Source: JAENVT01 sp039931555
Lineage (GTDB): Bacteria; Actinomycetota; Acidimicrobiia; Acidimicrobiales; Ilumatobacteraceae
DNA: 64,000 nt
Reading direction: 5' to 3'
Assembly (NCBI GenBank): GCA_039931555.1
Contig: JBDTRP010000104.1
Span: forward strand, 1 to 64,000
In this document: one piece after another, positions 6,938-15,290 of the stretch
Layout: every line of letters begins with the position of its first letter
Numbering within the stretch: position 1 is the stretch's first letter
The notes under the pieces: model-generated
Database searches by the model: none
The model's input: the letters and a program-made list of their open reading frames with translations, nothing else
Told to the model about the DNA's origin: nothing
Program-made: the position numbers and the translations under genes

Positions 6938-7927
6938 CTACCTCGCGTTGTCGCCGAACCGGAACTCGTAGGTCATCCGGTCGAGTTGATCCTTGACGTC
7001 GGCGTGCAGCGGGGCATCGACCGCGGCGACCGAATCCTTCAACTGCTCGGGTCGGCTGGCGCCGATGATCGGACTCGTGATCACCGGGTTGGCGAGCACC
7101 CATTGCACTGCCAGCGTCGCCATCGAGACACCGGCGCCATCGGCGATCGGACGCAGGTCGTCGATGGCCGCGAACATTCGGTCGTTCCAATACCGCTCCT
7201 GGTACCGGCCGGCTGCCCAACCCAGGGTGAATCGTCCACCTTCGGTCGGTGCTCCAGGCTGGTGCTTGCCGCTGAGGAACCCGCCAGCGAGCGGGTTGTA
7301 CGGGATCACCGCGATCCCCTCCTCGGCGCAGAACGGGAACAACTCGCGCTCGTTCTCGCGGAACAGCAGGTTGTAGCGCGGCTGCACGCTGATGAAGTTG
7401 GCGGTACCGAGCACCTCGGCTCGGCCGATGCTGCGGGCCAGCTGATAGGCCAAGAAGTTGCTGCACCCGACGTATCGCACCTTCCCCGATCGCACCACGT
7501 CGTCGAGCGCCTGCAGCGTCTCGTCGATCGGTGTGTCGGCGTCCCACGAGTGCAACTGGTACACGTCGACGTAGTCGGTGCCCAGGCGGCGCAGCGAGGC
7601 GTCGAGGGCACGCATGATGTTCTTGCGCGAGTTGCCGGCATCCCACGGTTTCGGGCCGGTCGGGAAGTAGCACTTGGTCGCGAGGATGAACTCGTCGCGG
7701 CGCGTACCCAGCCACCGCCCGATCACCTCCTCGGTGCGTCCGAAAACCTCGGGCGGTGCGCCCAGCGGATACACGTCGGCGGTGTCGAAGAATGTGATCC
7801 CGGCCTCGTCGGCGGCGTCCATGATCGCGAACGACGTCTCGTCGTCGCACTGGTATCCGAACGTCATCGTGCCGAGGCACAATCGCGAGACCTTGAGGCC
7901 GGTGCGGCCGAAGCGAACGTGCTGCAT
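6938..7927 (-). CDS. Aldo/keto reductase
   Basis: A 329-aa NADPH-dependent aldo/keto reductase of the bacterial YhdN/voltage-gated-channel-beta-like group. Family features are the start FGRTGLKVSRLCLGTMTFG, the catalytic tetrad region (FDTADVYPLG with Asp and Tyr; LATKCYFPTG with Lys; YQLHSWDADTP with His), and the NADP-binding end (PIIGASRPEQLKDSVAA). ATG 7927 is chosen: a TATGGT -10 ends 6 nt upstream, and the in-frame ATG-led extension (MYGHR) would overlap that element. It probably acts on aldehydes, ketones or sugars. It lies upstream of the GH4/kinase pair on the same strand but has a hairpin between, so it may be a separate unit. Confidence 0.85.
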   Translation of the reverse strand: MQHVRFGRTGLKVSRLCLGTMTFGYQCDDETSFAIMDAADEAGITFFDTADVYPLGAPPEVFGRTEEVIGRWLGTRRDEFILATKCYFPTGPKPWDAGNSRKNIMRALDASLRRLGTDYVDVYQLHSWDADTPIDETLQALDDVVRSGKVRYVGCSNFLAYQLARSIGRAEVLGTANFISVQPRYNLLFRENERELFPFCAEEGIAVIPYNPLAGGFLSGKHQPGAPTEGGRFTLGWAAGRYQERYWNDRMFAAIDDLRPIADGAGVSMATLAVQWVLANPVITSPIIGASRPEQLKDSVAAVDAPLHADVKDQLDRMTYEFRFGDNAR

Positions 7928-7933
7928 GCGATG

Positions 7934-7939
7934 ACCATA
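7934..7939 (-). promoter_or_regulatory. -10 element TATGGT, probable leaderless promoter
   Basis: On the minus strand TATGGT ends 6 nt before ATG 7927 of the aldo/keto reductase gene. Confidence 0.5.
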
Positions 7940-7982
7940 CAAAGGCAGGTGTCGCGTTGACGTGCTCTGCTAGCAAAGAGGC

Positions 7983-8822
7983 GTGGCGATCCTGCTGGCA
8001 GCTTTGTGTGCCGTGACCTACGGCTTGGCCGACTACTCCGGTGGTCGGGCTTCGCGATCGGTCGCCAGCACCATCGTCACGCTGCTCGGTCAGGCGATCA
8101 GCCTGGTGCTGGTCGTGATCGGGCTGGCGTTCATCGGCACGCCGATCGCTTCAGCGCATGACCTCTGGTGGGGCGCGGCGGGTGGTGCTGCCGGAGGCCT
8201 CGCATTGATCGTGTTCTACCAGGCTCTGTCACGCGGGGCCATGACGGTGGTTGCGCCGACGACCGCGGTGATCAGCGCAGTGCTGCCGGTGATCGTCGGG
8301 CTGGCCCTCGGCGAGCGGCCGAGCGGAACCGCTGTCGTCGGCATCGTGGTGGCCTGTCTGGCCGTCGCCTTGGTCAGCGGCGCCATCGGGACCCGGCACC
8401 AGGAGACGAACTTCTCGACCGTGGTGCTGGCCGCCGTGGCCGGTGTGGGGTTCGGATTCATCTTCGTCGCCTTTGCACGCACCGCCGGCGACAGTGGCCT
8501 GTGGCCACTGGTGTCGGCCCGCGCTGCCTCGGTACCAGTTGTGGCCGTCGTTGTCGGCGCGACCAGACCGGGGCGCGGCGCGCTGCGATCCGTGATCTGG
8601 TTGGTGTTGGCCTCGGGGGTGCTCGACATGGCCGCAAACATGTTCTATCTCGAAGCCAGCCACCGCGGTCTGCTGAGCATCGTCGCGGTGATCTCGTCGA
8701 TGTACCCGGTCAGCACGGTGTGCCTCGCGTTCGGGCTCGATCACGAGCGCGTCAGCAAGACGCAGGCCGTCGGCCTGGCTTTTGCAGCGACAGCACTGGC
8801 GCTGGTGTCGCTAGGGAGTTGA
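7983..8822 (+). CDS. EamA/DMT-superfamily permease
   Basis: A 279-aa inner-membrane protein with about ten hydrophobic segments arranged as two EamA repeats, the usual DMT layout. Repeat 1 covers residues ~1-135 (ending GIVVACLAVALVSGAI). Repeat 2 covers ~145-279 (ending AVGLAFAATALALVSLGS). The conserved LSRGAMTVVAPTTAVISAVLP lies at the end of the first repeat. The start is GTG 7983; a TAGCAA hexamer 6 nt upstream resembles a weak -10. These permeases export or import amino acids, nucleosides or metabolites, and the substrate is unknown here. The 3' end overlaps the convergent metallo-hydrolase gene by 12 bp. Confidence 0.8.
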   Translation: MAILLAALCAVTYGLADYSGGRASRSVASTIVTLLGQAISLVLVVIGLAFIGTPIASAHDLWWGAAGGAAGGLALIVFYQALSRGAMTVVAPTTAVISAVLPVIVGLALGERPSGTAVVGIVVACLAVALVSGAIGTRHQETNFSTVVLAAVAGVGFGFIFVAFARTAGDSGLWPLVSARAASVPVVAVVVGATRPGRGALRSVIWLVLASGVLDMAANMFYLEASHRGLLSIVAVISSMYPVSTVCLAFGLDHERVSKTQAVGLAFAATALALVSLGS

Positions 8823-10118
8823 CGACTCGGCGATCGACTGCGACTCGCGTGCCGCAGCCATGAAGATTCCTTTGCTCATCAGGCTCGGCTCGGCTTTGCG
8901 CCGCTCGATGTAGACCTCGGCACGCGCCGCGTGGATCGCCGGATCGTCGGGTGCCGCCCAGCCCGCCAGGTCGGCGAGGTGGCAGGCAAGTCGAAGATCG
9001 TTGTCGACGACGGCTTGCTGGGCGCGGCGGATCAGTGCGGTCGCCCCTCCACACAGGTCGGCGATGGCCGCTGCGAGATGCACATCGGGCGACGGTTTCA
9101 GTCGCGAGGCCGCGCCATCCCACCACCCACCGAACTGGCGCCAGATGTTGCGGATCACGAACTCGGGCTCGTCGTAGAGCGGACGCAGGTAGGGCTTGGC
9201 CAGGGTGTCGGCCGGAACGGAGACGGTGTGGATGATTGCGTCGAGCGTCGATCCCTGGTTCATCATCGCGATGACGTCGGCGACCAAGTGCTCCAACGCG
9301 TCCGCGATGTCGCTGAGCACCGATGCAATTCGTGCCCGGCCGGCGATCGGCAGCCCGTGGGCCGGCACCAACAGCTCGGGTCCAGCGGCGATCATCTCGC
9401 GCAGCGCTGCAGCCCACTCCAGCGGGTAGCGCTGCACCTTTTGGGGATTGCCGGCGTTGGGGAAGTTCCAGATGACGAAATCACCGGCCATGATCCACTT
9501 GCGATCGGGCAGCCAACCCCAGAGGTGGTCGTCGGTCTCGCCACGCGCGTGGCGGAGCTCGATCGTCGTGTCGCCGGCACGAAACTCGTGGTGGGCGACG
9601 AACGTCTCGGACGGCCGCAGCGTGGTCGCCGGGAGGAATCGCCTGGCATCGGCAATGGAGACCTGGGCGCCGCCCTCGGCCTCGCCGATCGACAGGTTCA
9701 GCTCGCCGGGGATACCGCCGAACTGTCGCGAGTTGATGATGAGGTTCCAGTTGTTGGTGTAGTCGTAGCGATCCAGCCGGACAGCGACGTTGTGGTGCCC
9801 GATGACCGCAGGTCGATCTGGTGCGAAGAAGGTGCTGCCTCCGACGTGATCGGCATGGCCGTGCGTGTAGATCAGGTGGCTCACTCGGTCCGGGCGCCAC
9901 CCCTTCACCGCCGCCTTCACCGCCTCGCCCGTGTGCACCCCCGACGAGTCGAAGCACACCAGGCCCTCGCCGGTGTCGAGGGCGACGCAATGGCTGAAGC
10001 TCTCGACGATTGCCAAGTCGTCGGCCAGCTCGCTGAGCTCGTTGGTCACCCGGTTGATCGGCTGGTCGACCACGCCGGAATCGATGATTCGTGAAGAGAT
10101 CTCCAACAGGTCGGCCAT
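8811..10118 (-). CDS. Alkyl/aryl-sulfatase-like metallo-beta-lactamase hydrolase
   Basis: A 435-aa protein. The N-terminal MBL domain has the zinc motif THGHADH at residues 85-91, with further ligands in the HHEFRAGDTTIELRHARGE and MAGDFVIWNF regions. It is followed by an alkylsulfatase-type dimerisation domain (about 270-400: RPLYDEPEFVIRNIWRQFGGWWDG). This order matches SdsA1/BDS1-type alkylsulfatases. The usual C-terminal sterol-carrier domain is absent or very short, which makes it shorter than SdsA1 (about 650 aa). ATG 10118 is supported by TACGGT ending 7 nt upstream. It may hydrolyse sulfate esters or act as a related hydrolase, with substrate unproven. Confidence 0.75.
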   Translation of the reverse strand: MADLLEISSRIIDSGVVDQPINRVTNELSELADDLAIVESFSHCVALDTGEGLVCFDSSGVHTGEAVKAAVKGWRPDRVSHLIYTHGHADHVGGSTFFAPDRPAVIGHHNVAVRLDRYDYTNNWNLIINSRQFGGIPGELNLSIGEAEGGAQVSIADARRFLPATTLRPSETFVAHHEFRAGDTTIELRHARGETDDHLWGWLPDRKWIMAGDFVIWNFPNAGNPQKVQRYPLEWAAALREMIAAGPELLVPAHGLPIAGRARIASVLSDIADALEHLVADVIAMMNQGSTLDAIIHTVSVPADTLAKPYLRPLYDEPEFVIRNIWRQFGGWWDGAASRLKPSPDVHLAAAIADLCGGATALIRRAQQAVVDNDLRLACHLADLAGWAAPDDPAIHAARAEVYIERRKAEPSLMSKGIFMAAARESQSIAESSTP

Positions 10119-10125
10119 CGCACCA

Positions 10126-10131
10126 ACCGTA
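10126..10131 (-). promoter_or_regulatory. -10 element TACGGT, probable leaderless promoter
   Basis: On the minus strand TACGGT ends 7 nt before ATG 10118 of the metallo-hydrolase gene. Confidence 0.5.
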
Positions 10132-10132
10132 C

Positions 10133-11092
10133 TCAGCCGGCGTCGCCGGGATGTTGGGCGAGGTACGTGGCGGCGTCGATCGGCTCCGATGCGCTGTACC
10201 CGACCGGCAGTCGAATCGTTCCCGCCGACGCTGTGTAGAACACCTGCCACTCGCGATACGCGAGGTACAGCTGTGGGCTGTCGCGCAGGTTCTCGGCGAA
10301 GGCTGTGACCGTCGCGACGTAGCTGTCGTTCGGGTTGTATTCGTGCAACGCGGCCCGCATGTCGGCGGGGCCACCGCTCTGGGCGAGGTATGTGGCGGCG
10401 CCGATGATCGCGTCGCGGGGCACCGCCGGATCGCCGGTGCAGCAGTGTTCCCATGTCGTTGGGAGGAACTGCATCGGGCCGACCGCGCCCGCCGACGACG
10501 TGCCGATGATCCGCCCCATCCTCGTCTCTTGCAGATGGATGGCGGCAAGCCAGTACCAGGCGATGCCGGTCGCCGTCTCGGCATCGTGATAGTCGGCGAG
10601 CAGCTCGGCGGCGGGAAGCGGATCGACCACGGTCCAGGCAGGCAGCGTGGTGCTGGGAGGAGACGGGTTGGGATTGGCTGCCTGGCGCGCCTGCGCCAAC
10701 TGGCGAGCTGCCACGATTCGCTCGATCGACGGGCGCACGTCGTCGTCGACCGAGGCGAGCACGACCTCGTCGTAGGAGGAATGTGCAGCCAGGTAGCGAT
10801 ACAACAGCTGTTGGCGCACCCCGACGCCGGCATCGCCCGCGGCCGCTGCGCGTTCGACCGTGCTCAGTTCGCGGGCAAGATCTGCCGCGTCGATGTCGAT
10901 GTTGACTCGCGAGGTGCTGGCAGTCTCGATGGTCTCCTCGATCGTCGTCGAGGCGACGATGGGGGCCACCGTGCTCGGCGCCGATTCGAGGGACACGGAC
11001 GAACTCGCCGACGACGTGACGGTCGTACGCGCCGGCTCGCTCGCGCAACTCCCGAAGATCACTGCGGCCGCGACGATCCGTGTGGCAACCAC
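10133..11092 (-). CDS. Lytic murein transglycosylase (SLT/MltB-type), probably exported
   Basis: A 319-aa protein with a hydrophobic N-terminus ending in Cys (VAAAVIFGSC, a weak lipobox), a Ser/Thr-rich linker to ~60, a helical region, and a lysozyme-like catalytic domain at ~155-285. Catalytic Glu189 is in AIHLQETRMG, followed by the family signatures SSAGAVGPMQFLPTTW and ATYLAQSGG. It should cleave peptidoglycan glycan strands at the cell surface. GTG 11092 lies just downstream of the acyl-CoA dehydrogenase stop. A TTG at 11098 overlapping that stop is an alternative. Coupling to the dehydrogenase gene is positional only; there is no functional link that I can see. Confidence 0.75.
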   Translation of the reverse strand: MVATRIVAAAVIFGSCASEPARTTVTSSASSSVSLESAPSTVAPIVASTTIEETIETASTSRVNIDIDAADLARELSTVERAAAAGDAGVGVRQQLLYRYLAAHSSYDEVVLASVDDDVRPSIERIVAARQLAQARQAANPNPSPPSTTLPAWTVVDPLPAAELLADYHDAETATGIAWYWLAAIHLQETRMGRIIGTSSAGAVGPMQFLPTTWEHCCTGDPAVPRDAIIGAATYLAQSGGPADMRAALHEYNPNDSYVATVTAFAENLRDSPQLYLAYREWQVFYTASAGTIRLPVGYSASEPIDAATYLAQHPGDAG

Positions 11093-11094
11093 GA

Positions 11095-12192
11095 TCAACG
11101 CGGTAGGCCCAGCACTCGCTCGCCGAGGATGTTGCGCATCACGTTCGAGGTGCCGCCCATGATGGTGTAGCCGGGCGCGTACGTGAGGCCTTGCGTCAGC
11201 GGGTCCCACAACGTGGCGCTCGCCCCGAGAGTGCGCGCCACGAACTCGGCGACGCGGATCTCGTGCTCCGTACCGAAGCACTTCGTCGCCGCACTGAACC
11301 CGACGGGTGCCTGCCGGAGGATCTCGCGGATCACCAGCAGCCGGCCGACGCGGTAGCCGATCTCCAATGCAGCGATCTCTTGGCGCACGACAGGGTCGGA
11401 TCGATCGGCGTGTTCGAGCGCGATCTGGTAGAGCGCATAGTTGGAGACCAACCGATCGATACCGCCGCGCTCGTGCTCGAGCTGCTTCATCGTCTGCTTG
11501 AACGCCGCGCCCTCTACGCCGACGAGGTTGAGCACTGGTACGCGGACGTCGGTGTAGAAGACCTCGCAGAAGTGGCGGTTGGTCGTCATGTCCTTGATCG
11601 GGCGGATCTCGATCCCCGGCGTGTCCATGGGAACGATGATCTCGCTGATCCCGGCGTGCGGCGGGCCTTCGGTCGAGGTGCGGCAGATCAGGTAGCAGTA
11701 CTCGGCGACCTCGCCGAAGCTGGTCCAGATCTTCTGCCCGTTGATCACCCAGTCGTCGCCGTCTCGTACGGCCGAGGTCGAGAGCGAAGCGAGGTCGGAA
11801 CCGGCGTCAGGTTCGCTCATGCCGATGCACCACGTGGTGTCGCCGGAGAGGATCTTCGGCAAGAACTCGGCCTGCTGATCCGGCCGGCCATACGTGATCA
11901 GCGACGGGCCCATCTGTCGATCGGCGAACCACATCGCCGCGATCGGCGCGCCGGCCTTGATCATCTCCTCACCGACGATCAGGCGCTCGATGGGGGGCCG
12001 ACCACCGCCGCCGAACTCCGTCGGCCAGGTCATGCCGATCCATCCCAGCGCAGCCATCTCCTTGGCGAACTCCTTGGAGTAGCCATTGATCCACGAGTCG
12101 TTGTGCCTGCCATACCGGGTGACGGCATCGGTGGCGACCTTGTGGGCCCGCTCGCGCAACTCGATCTGCTCGGGTGTCCACGTGAAGTCCAT
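11095..12192 (-). CDS. Acyl-CoA dehydrogenase
   Basis: A 365-aa flavoprotein of the acyl-CoA dehydrogenase family. It has the N-terminal helical domain (residues 1-~115), the FAD/substrate motif CIGMSEPDAGSDLASL (~122), the beta-domain motif VINGQKIWTS, and a C-terminal helical domain ending GYTIMGGTSNVMRNILGERV. The Gly-rich end (IMGGTSNV) is typical of actinobacterial FadE proteins active on fatty acids or steroid side chains. The catalytic base is not certain from sequence alone. ATG 12192 is chosen because TAGCAT ends 7 nt upstream. Downstream, the lytic transglycosylase gene starts without a gap. It is divergent from icd. Confidence 0.85.
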   Translation of the reverse strand: MDFTWTPEQIELRERAHKVATDAVTRYGRHNDSWINGYSKEFAKEMAALGWIGMTWPTEFGGGGRPPIERLIVGEEMIKAGAPIAAMWFADRQMGPSLITYGRPDQQAEFLPKILSGDTTWCIGMSEPDAGSDLASLSTSAVRDGDDWVINGQKIWTSFGEVAEYCYLICRTSTEGPPHAGISEIIVPMDTPGIEIRPIKDMTTNRHFCEVFYTDVRVPVLNLVGVEGAAFKQTMKQLEHERGGIDRLVSNYALYQIALEHADRSDPVVRQEIAALEIGYRVGRLLVIREILRQAPVGFSAATKCFGTEHEIRVAEFVARTLGASATLWDPLTQGLTYAPGYTIMGGTSNVMRNILGERVLGLPR

Positions 12193-12199
12193 CGTGTCG

Positions 12200-12205
12200 A
12201 TGCTA
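12200..12205 (-). promoter_or_regulatory. -10 element TAGCAT, probable leaderless promoter
   Basis: On the minus strand TAGCAT ends 7 nt before ATG 12192 of the acyl-CoA dehydrogenase gene. Confidence 0.5.
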
Positions 12206-12296
12206 GGTGCGCGGCGTTTCCGGGAGGAACTCTCAGCGTCGTCCCTGCCCGCCGAGCTGCACATTCCTGATCGAACCGCGCGCCTGGCTATCCTGT

Positions 12297-12315
12297 ACAA
12301 GTCCGATACAAGTGA
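12297..12315. promoter_or_regulatory. Direct-repeat operator candidate upstream of icd (shared with acn)
   Basis: ACAAG-TCCG-ATACAAGTGA contains two ACAAG half-sites 11 bp apart. It begins 3 bp after a possible -10 (TATCCT, 12289-12294), so a bound protein would sit on the transcription start. The identical pattern ACAAG-N4-ATACAAGTGA occurs upstream of aconitase at 32595-32613. The 11-bp period places both half-sites on the same face of the helix. Confidence 0.55.
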
Positions 12316-12333
12316 GCGAAGGATGCAGAGCAG

Positions 12334-13551
12334 ATGGCGAAGATCAAGGTCGAGAACCCGGTAGTCGAGATGGACGGCGACGAGATGACCCGCATCATCT
12401 GGCAGTTCATCAAGGACAAGCTCATCTTGCCGTACCTCGACATCGAGCTCGACTACTACGACCTCGGCATCGAGAGCCGTGAAGCGACCAACGACCAGAT
12501 CACCATCGACTCCGCCAACGCGACCAAGCGTCATGGCGTCGCCGTGAAGTGCGCCACCATCACCCCCGACGAAGCGCGTGTCGAGGAGTTCGGCCTGAAG
12601 AAGATGTGGAAGAGCCCGAACGGCACGATCCGTAACATCCTCGGTGGCGTGATCTTCCGCGAGCCGATCGTGATCTCCAACATCCCGCGGCTCGTGCCCG
12701 GCTGGACCAAGCCGATCGTCATCGGCCGTCACGCGCACGGCGATCAGTACAAGGCCACCGACTACAAGGTGCCCGGTGCCGGCACCGTGATGATGACCTA
12801 CATCCCCGCCGACGGCAGCGAGTCGGTGGAGATGAAGATCGCCGACTTCGGCGACGATGGTGGCGTAACGATGGGGATGTACAACTTCAACGACTCGATC
12901 CGCGACTTCGCCAGAGCATCGCTGCGGTATGGCCTCGGCCGCAACTATCCCGTCTATCTCAGCACGAAGAACACAATCCTCAAGGCGTACGACGGATCGT
13001 TCAAAGACATCTTCGAAGAGGTGTACCAGACCGAGTTCAAGGCCGAGATGGACGCGGCCGGCCTGACCTACGAGCACCGTTTGATCGACGACATGGTCGC
13101 CGCGGCGATGAAGTGGGAGGGCGGCTACGTCTGGGCGTGCAAGAACTACGACGGAGACGTGCAGAGCGACACGGTTGCGCAAGGGTTCGGTTCGCTCGGC
13201 CTGATGACGTCGGTGCTGATGACGGCCGATGGCAAAACCGTCGAGGCCGAGGCGGCACACGGCACTGTGACGCGCCACTACCGGGAGCATCAGAAGGGCA
13301 ACAAGACCTCGACCAACCCGATCGCCTCCATTTATGCGTGGACGCAGGGTCTGACGTATCGCGGCAAGATGGACGGCACGCCCGCTGTCGTCGCGTTCGC
13401 CGAGGCGCTGGAACGAGTGTGCGTCGAGACCGTCGAGGCCGGCGAGATGACGAAGGATCTGGCGATCCTCATCGCCAAGGACGCTCCGTACCTCAGCACC
13501 GAGGACTTCCTCGACGCCCTTGATCGACGGCTACACACCGCGATGGGGTGA
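12334..13551 (+). CDS. icd: NADP-dependent isocitrate dehydrogenase (eukaryotic-type dimeric)
   Basis: A 405-aa enzyme that oxidatively decarboxylates isocitrate to 2-oxoglutarate in the TCA cycle. It belongs to the homodimeric type II group (mitochondrial/cytosolic-like), shown by the start VEMDGDEMTRIIWQFIK, the substrate motif SPNGTIRNILGG, the metal-binding region NYDGDVQSDTVAQGFGSLG, and the NADP region EAAHGTVTRHYREH followed by TSTNPIASI. The length fits. GAAGGA lies about 10 nt before ATG 12334. A direct-repeat element at 12297-12315 suggests regulation shared with aconitase. The downstream PEP-mobile-domain gene follows directly and may be co-transcribed. Confidence 0.95.
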   Translation: MAKIKVENPVVEMDGDEMTRIIWQFIKDKLILPYLDIELDYYDLGIESREATNDQITIDSANATKRHGVAVKCATITPDEARVEEFGLKKMWKSPNGTIRNILGGVIFREPIVISNIPRLVPGWTKPIVIGRHAHGDQYKATDYKVPGAGTVMMTYIPADGSESVEMKIADFGDDGGVTMGMYNFNDSIRDFARASLRYGLGRNYPVYLSTKNTILKAYDGSFKDIFEEVYQTEFKAEMDAAGLTYEHRLIDDMVAAAMKWEGGYVWACKNYDGDVQSDTVAQGFGSLGLMTSVLMTADGKTVEAEAAHGTVTRHYREHQKGNKTSTNPIASIYAWTQGLTYRGKMDGTPAVVAFAEALERVCVETVEAGEMTKDLAILIAKDAPYLSTEDFLDALDRRLHTAMG

Positions 13552-13619
13552 CCACGAAGCGAATCGCCGTGATCCGGGTTCGCCGTGGCAACGTATGGTT
13601 GCCTGAGGGAGGTCGGAAG

Positions 13620-15260
13620 ATGGTGAAGTGGGAGGCCCCGGGCCCCGGGTACTGGGAACTCGATCGATCGCATTTCGTCGGCGGTGAAACGCCACTGATC
13701 CAACACATCCAGGCCCAGGCAATGCCAGCGGGCCTCCGCAAGGTGTTCGCCGAACTCGGCACGCCGGCCGACACCCTCGACTGCCGGTTCGTGAACGGGT
13801 TCATGTACACGCGTCTGCGGCCGCTGATCGCCGCAGATCGCCCAGCCAGGAATCTGCCGCCGCGATTCGTGCTGAAGGCGGTCGGTCGCTTCCACCCGGA
13901 GTTCCGTCGGCGGACCAGAGCAGCCGAGAAGGCGCGAGTCGAACGGCCGTGGCGCGCGGTGATGGCCGATTGGGAGCATGGCGGACGAGCGATCATCGAA
14001 TCGCGCAACCTCGCCATCCAGAAGGTCGACCTCAGTGAGCTCGACGAGCCGACCCTTATCCAGCATGCACGAGAGGTCATCGAGCACTGCCGGGCCAGCT
14101 GGGAACATCACCACTGGTTGCACGGATACGACCTCGGACCCATCGGCTTCTACCTGTTGGGTTGCCGCGAGTGGGGGGTCGAGCCCAACCACGCGATTCC
14201 CCTGCTCGAGGGTGCGTCACCGTCCACCAGCGGGCCGATGCACGTGCTGACCCGGCTGAGAATGGCCGTGGAGGCCTCGGGGGCGTCGCCGCGCAGCCTC
14301 GACGACGTGCGGGCCATCAGCCCCGAAGTCGCCGGCGACCTCGATCAGTACCTGCAGTATCGCGGGGCCATGATGATCAGCCGCTACGACATCGACGGCG
14401 TGACTCTGGCCGAGATTCCCGATGTCGTGCTGGCGACGATCCTCGACGGCGTGGAGCGTGCGGTTGGCGACGGGTTGCAGTACCGGGTCGAGCTCATTCG
14501 ATCTCGTGTGCCGGCTGCTCATCAGGAGGACTTCGACGCCCGGTTGGAGGAAGCGCGTGCAGCGATGAACCTGCGCGACGACAACGGGCCGACCACCGCC
14601 GAGTGGCCACTCGGGCTACTGAGGTTGACGATGCTCGAGGTCGGACGGCGCATGGTCGCTGCCGGAGCCGCGGCGCGACCGGTCGATGCCCTCGAACTGC
14701 TTCCGCACGAGATCTCCTTGGCCACGATCACCGGTGGTGGCCCGATGGCAGCCGAGCTCGCCCGCCGGCGGGCCCACCGCCAGGATCTGGCCGCGCTCGA
14801 TGCGCCGATGCACCTTGGGGAGCCGGAGCCGGCGCCCCCGCTGGAACTGTTGCCGAAACCGCTCGCCGATGTCGTTCGTATGGTTCAGATCGTCATCGAG
14901 CAACTGGGCATGGGTGGCGACCGCTCGGAGGGCGGCTTGAAGGGTGTGGGCATCGGTGATCGCATCGTTCGCGGACGCGCCTGCCGGGCAAACTCGCCCG
15001 AGCAAGCGATCGATCGCCTCCGTCGCGGCGACGTCTTGGTCGTGCCCTGCACGACGCCCGCCTACAACTCGGTGCTCGCGTTGGCCGGCGCAATCGTGAC
15101 GGCCGATGGCGGCCCACTGAGTCACGCCGCCGTGCTGGCACGCGAGCTTGGGATCTCCGCAGTGGTCGGAGCGCGAGGCGCGTTGACCGAGATCCCCGAT
15201 GGCGCATGGATCGACGTCGATCCGGTGGCCGGCGAGGTTCGAGTCGTCGCTGAGCTGTGA
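13620..15260 (+). CDS. Protein with C-terminal PEP-utilising-enzyme mobile (phospho-His) domain
   Basis: A 546-aa protein. A long N-terminal region (about 1-450) begins with WEAPGPGYWELDRSHFVGG and is followed by a swivelling phospho-histidine domain (about 460-545) with TADGGPLSHAAVLARELGI, in which the His is the phosphate carrier in PEP synthase/PPDK. No ATP-grasp or PEP-binding TIM barrel is present, so the usual phosphotransfer partners are missing from this polypeptide. ATG 13620 is preferred because GAGGGAGGT lies upstream and homologous N-termini begin there. A GTG at 13548 that overlaps the icd stop would add 24 residues. It is probably co-transcribed with icd. Substrate is unknown. 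Confidence 0.7.
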   Translation: MVKWEAPGPGYWELDRSHFVGGETPLIQHIQAQAMPAGLRKVFAELGTPADTLDCRFVNGFMYTRLRPLIAADRPARNLPPRFVLKAVGRFHPEFRRRTRAAEKARVERPWRAVMADWEHGGRAIIESRNLAIQKVDLSELDEPTLIQHAREVIEHCRASWEHHHWLHGYDLGPIGFYLLGCREWGVEPNHAIPLLEGASPSTSGPMHVLTRLRMAVEASGASPRSLDDVRAISPEVAGDLDQYLQYRGAMMISRYDIDGVTLAEIPDVVLATILDGVERAVGDGLQYRVELIRSRVPAAHQEDFDARLEEARAAMNLRDDNGPTTAEWPLGLLRLTMLEVGRRMVAAGAAARPVDALELLPHEISLATITGGGPMAAELARRRAHRQDLAALDAPMHLGEPEPAPPLELLPKPLADVVRMVQIVIEQLGMGGDRSEGGLKGVGIGDRIVRGRACRANSPEQAIDRLRRGDVLVVPCTTPAYNSVLALAGAIVTADGGPLSHAAVLARELGISAVVGARGALTEIPDGAWIDVDPVAGEVRVVAEL

Positions 15261-15290
15261 GCCGCGTCTGGGGGATGGGAGACTGAGCCG

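Noticed and set aside
12193..13290. Extension of the acyl-CoA dehydrogenase frame over icd
   Set aside because: It is antisense to the well-conserved icd gene; ATG 12192 has its own -10 element.
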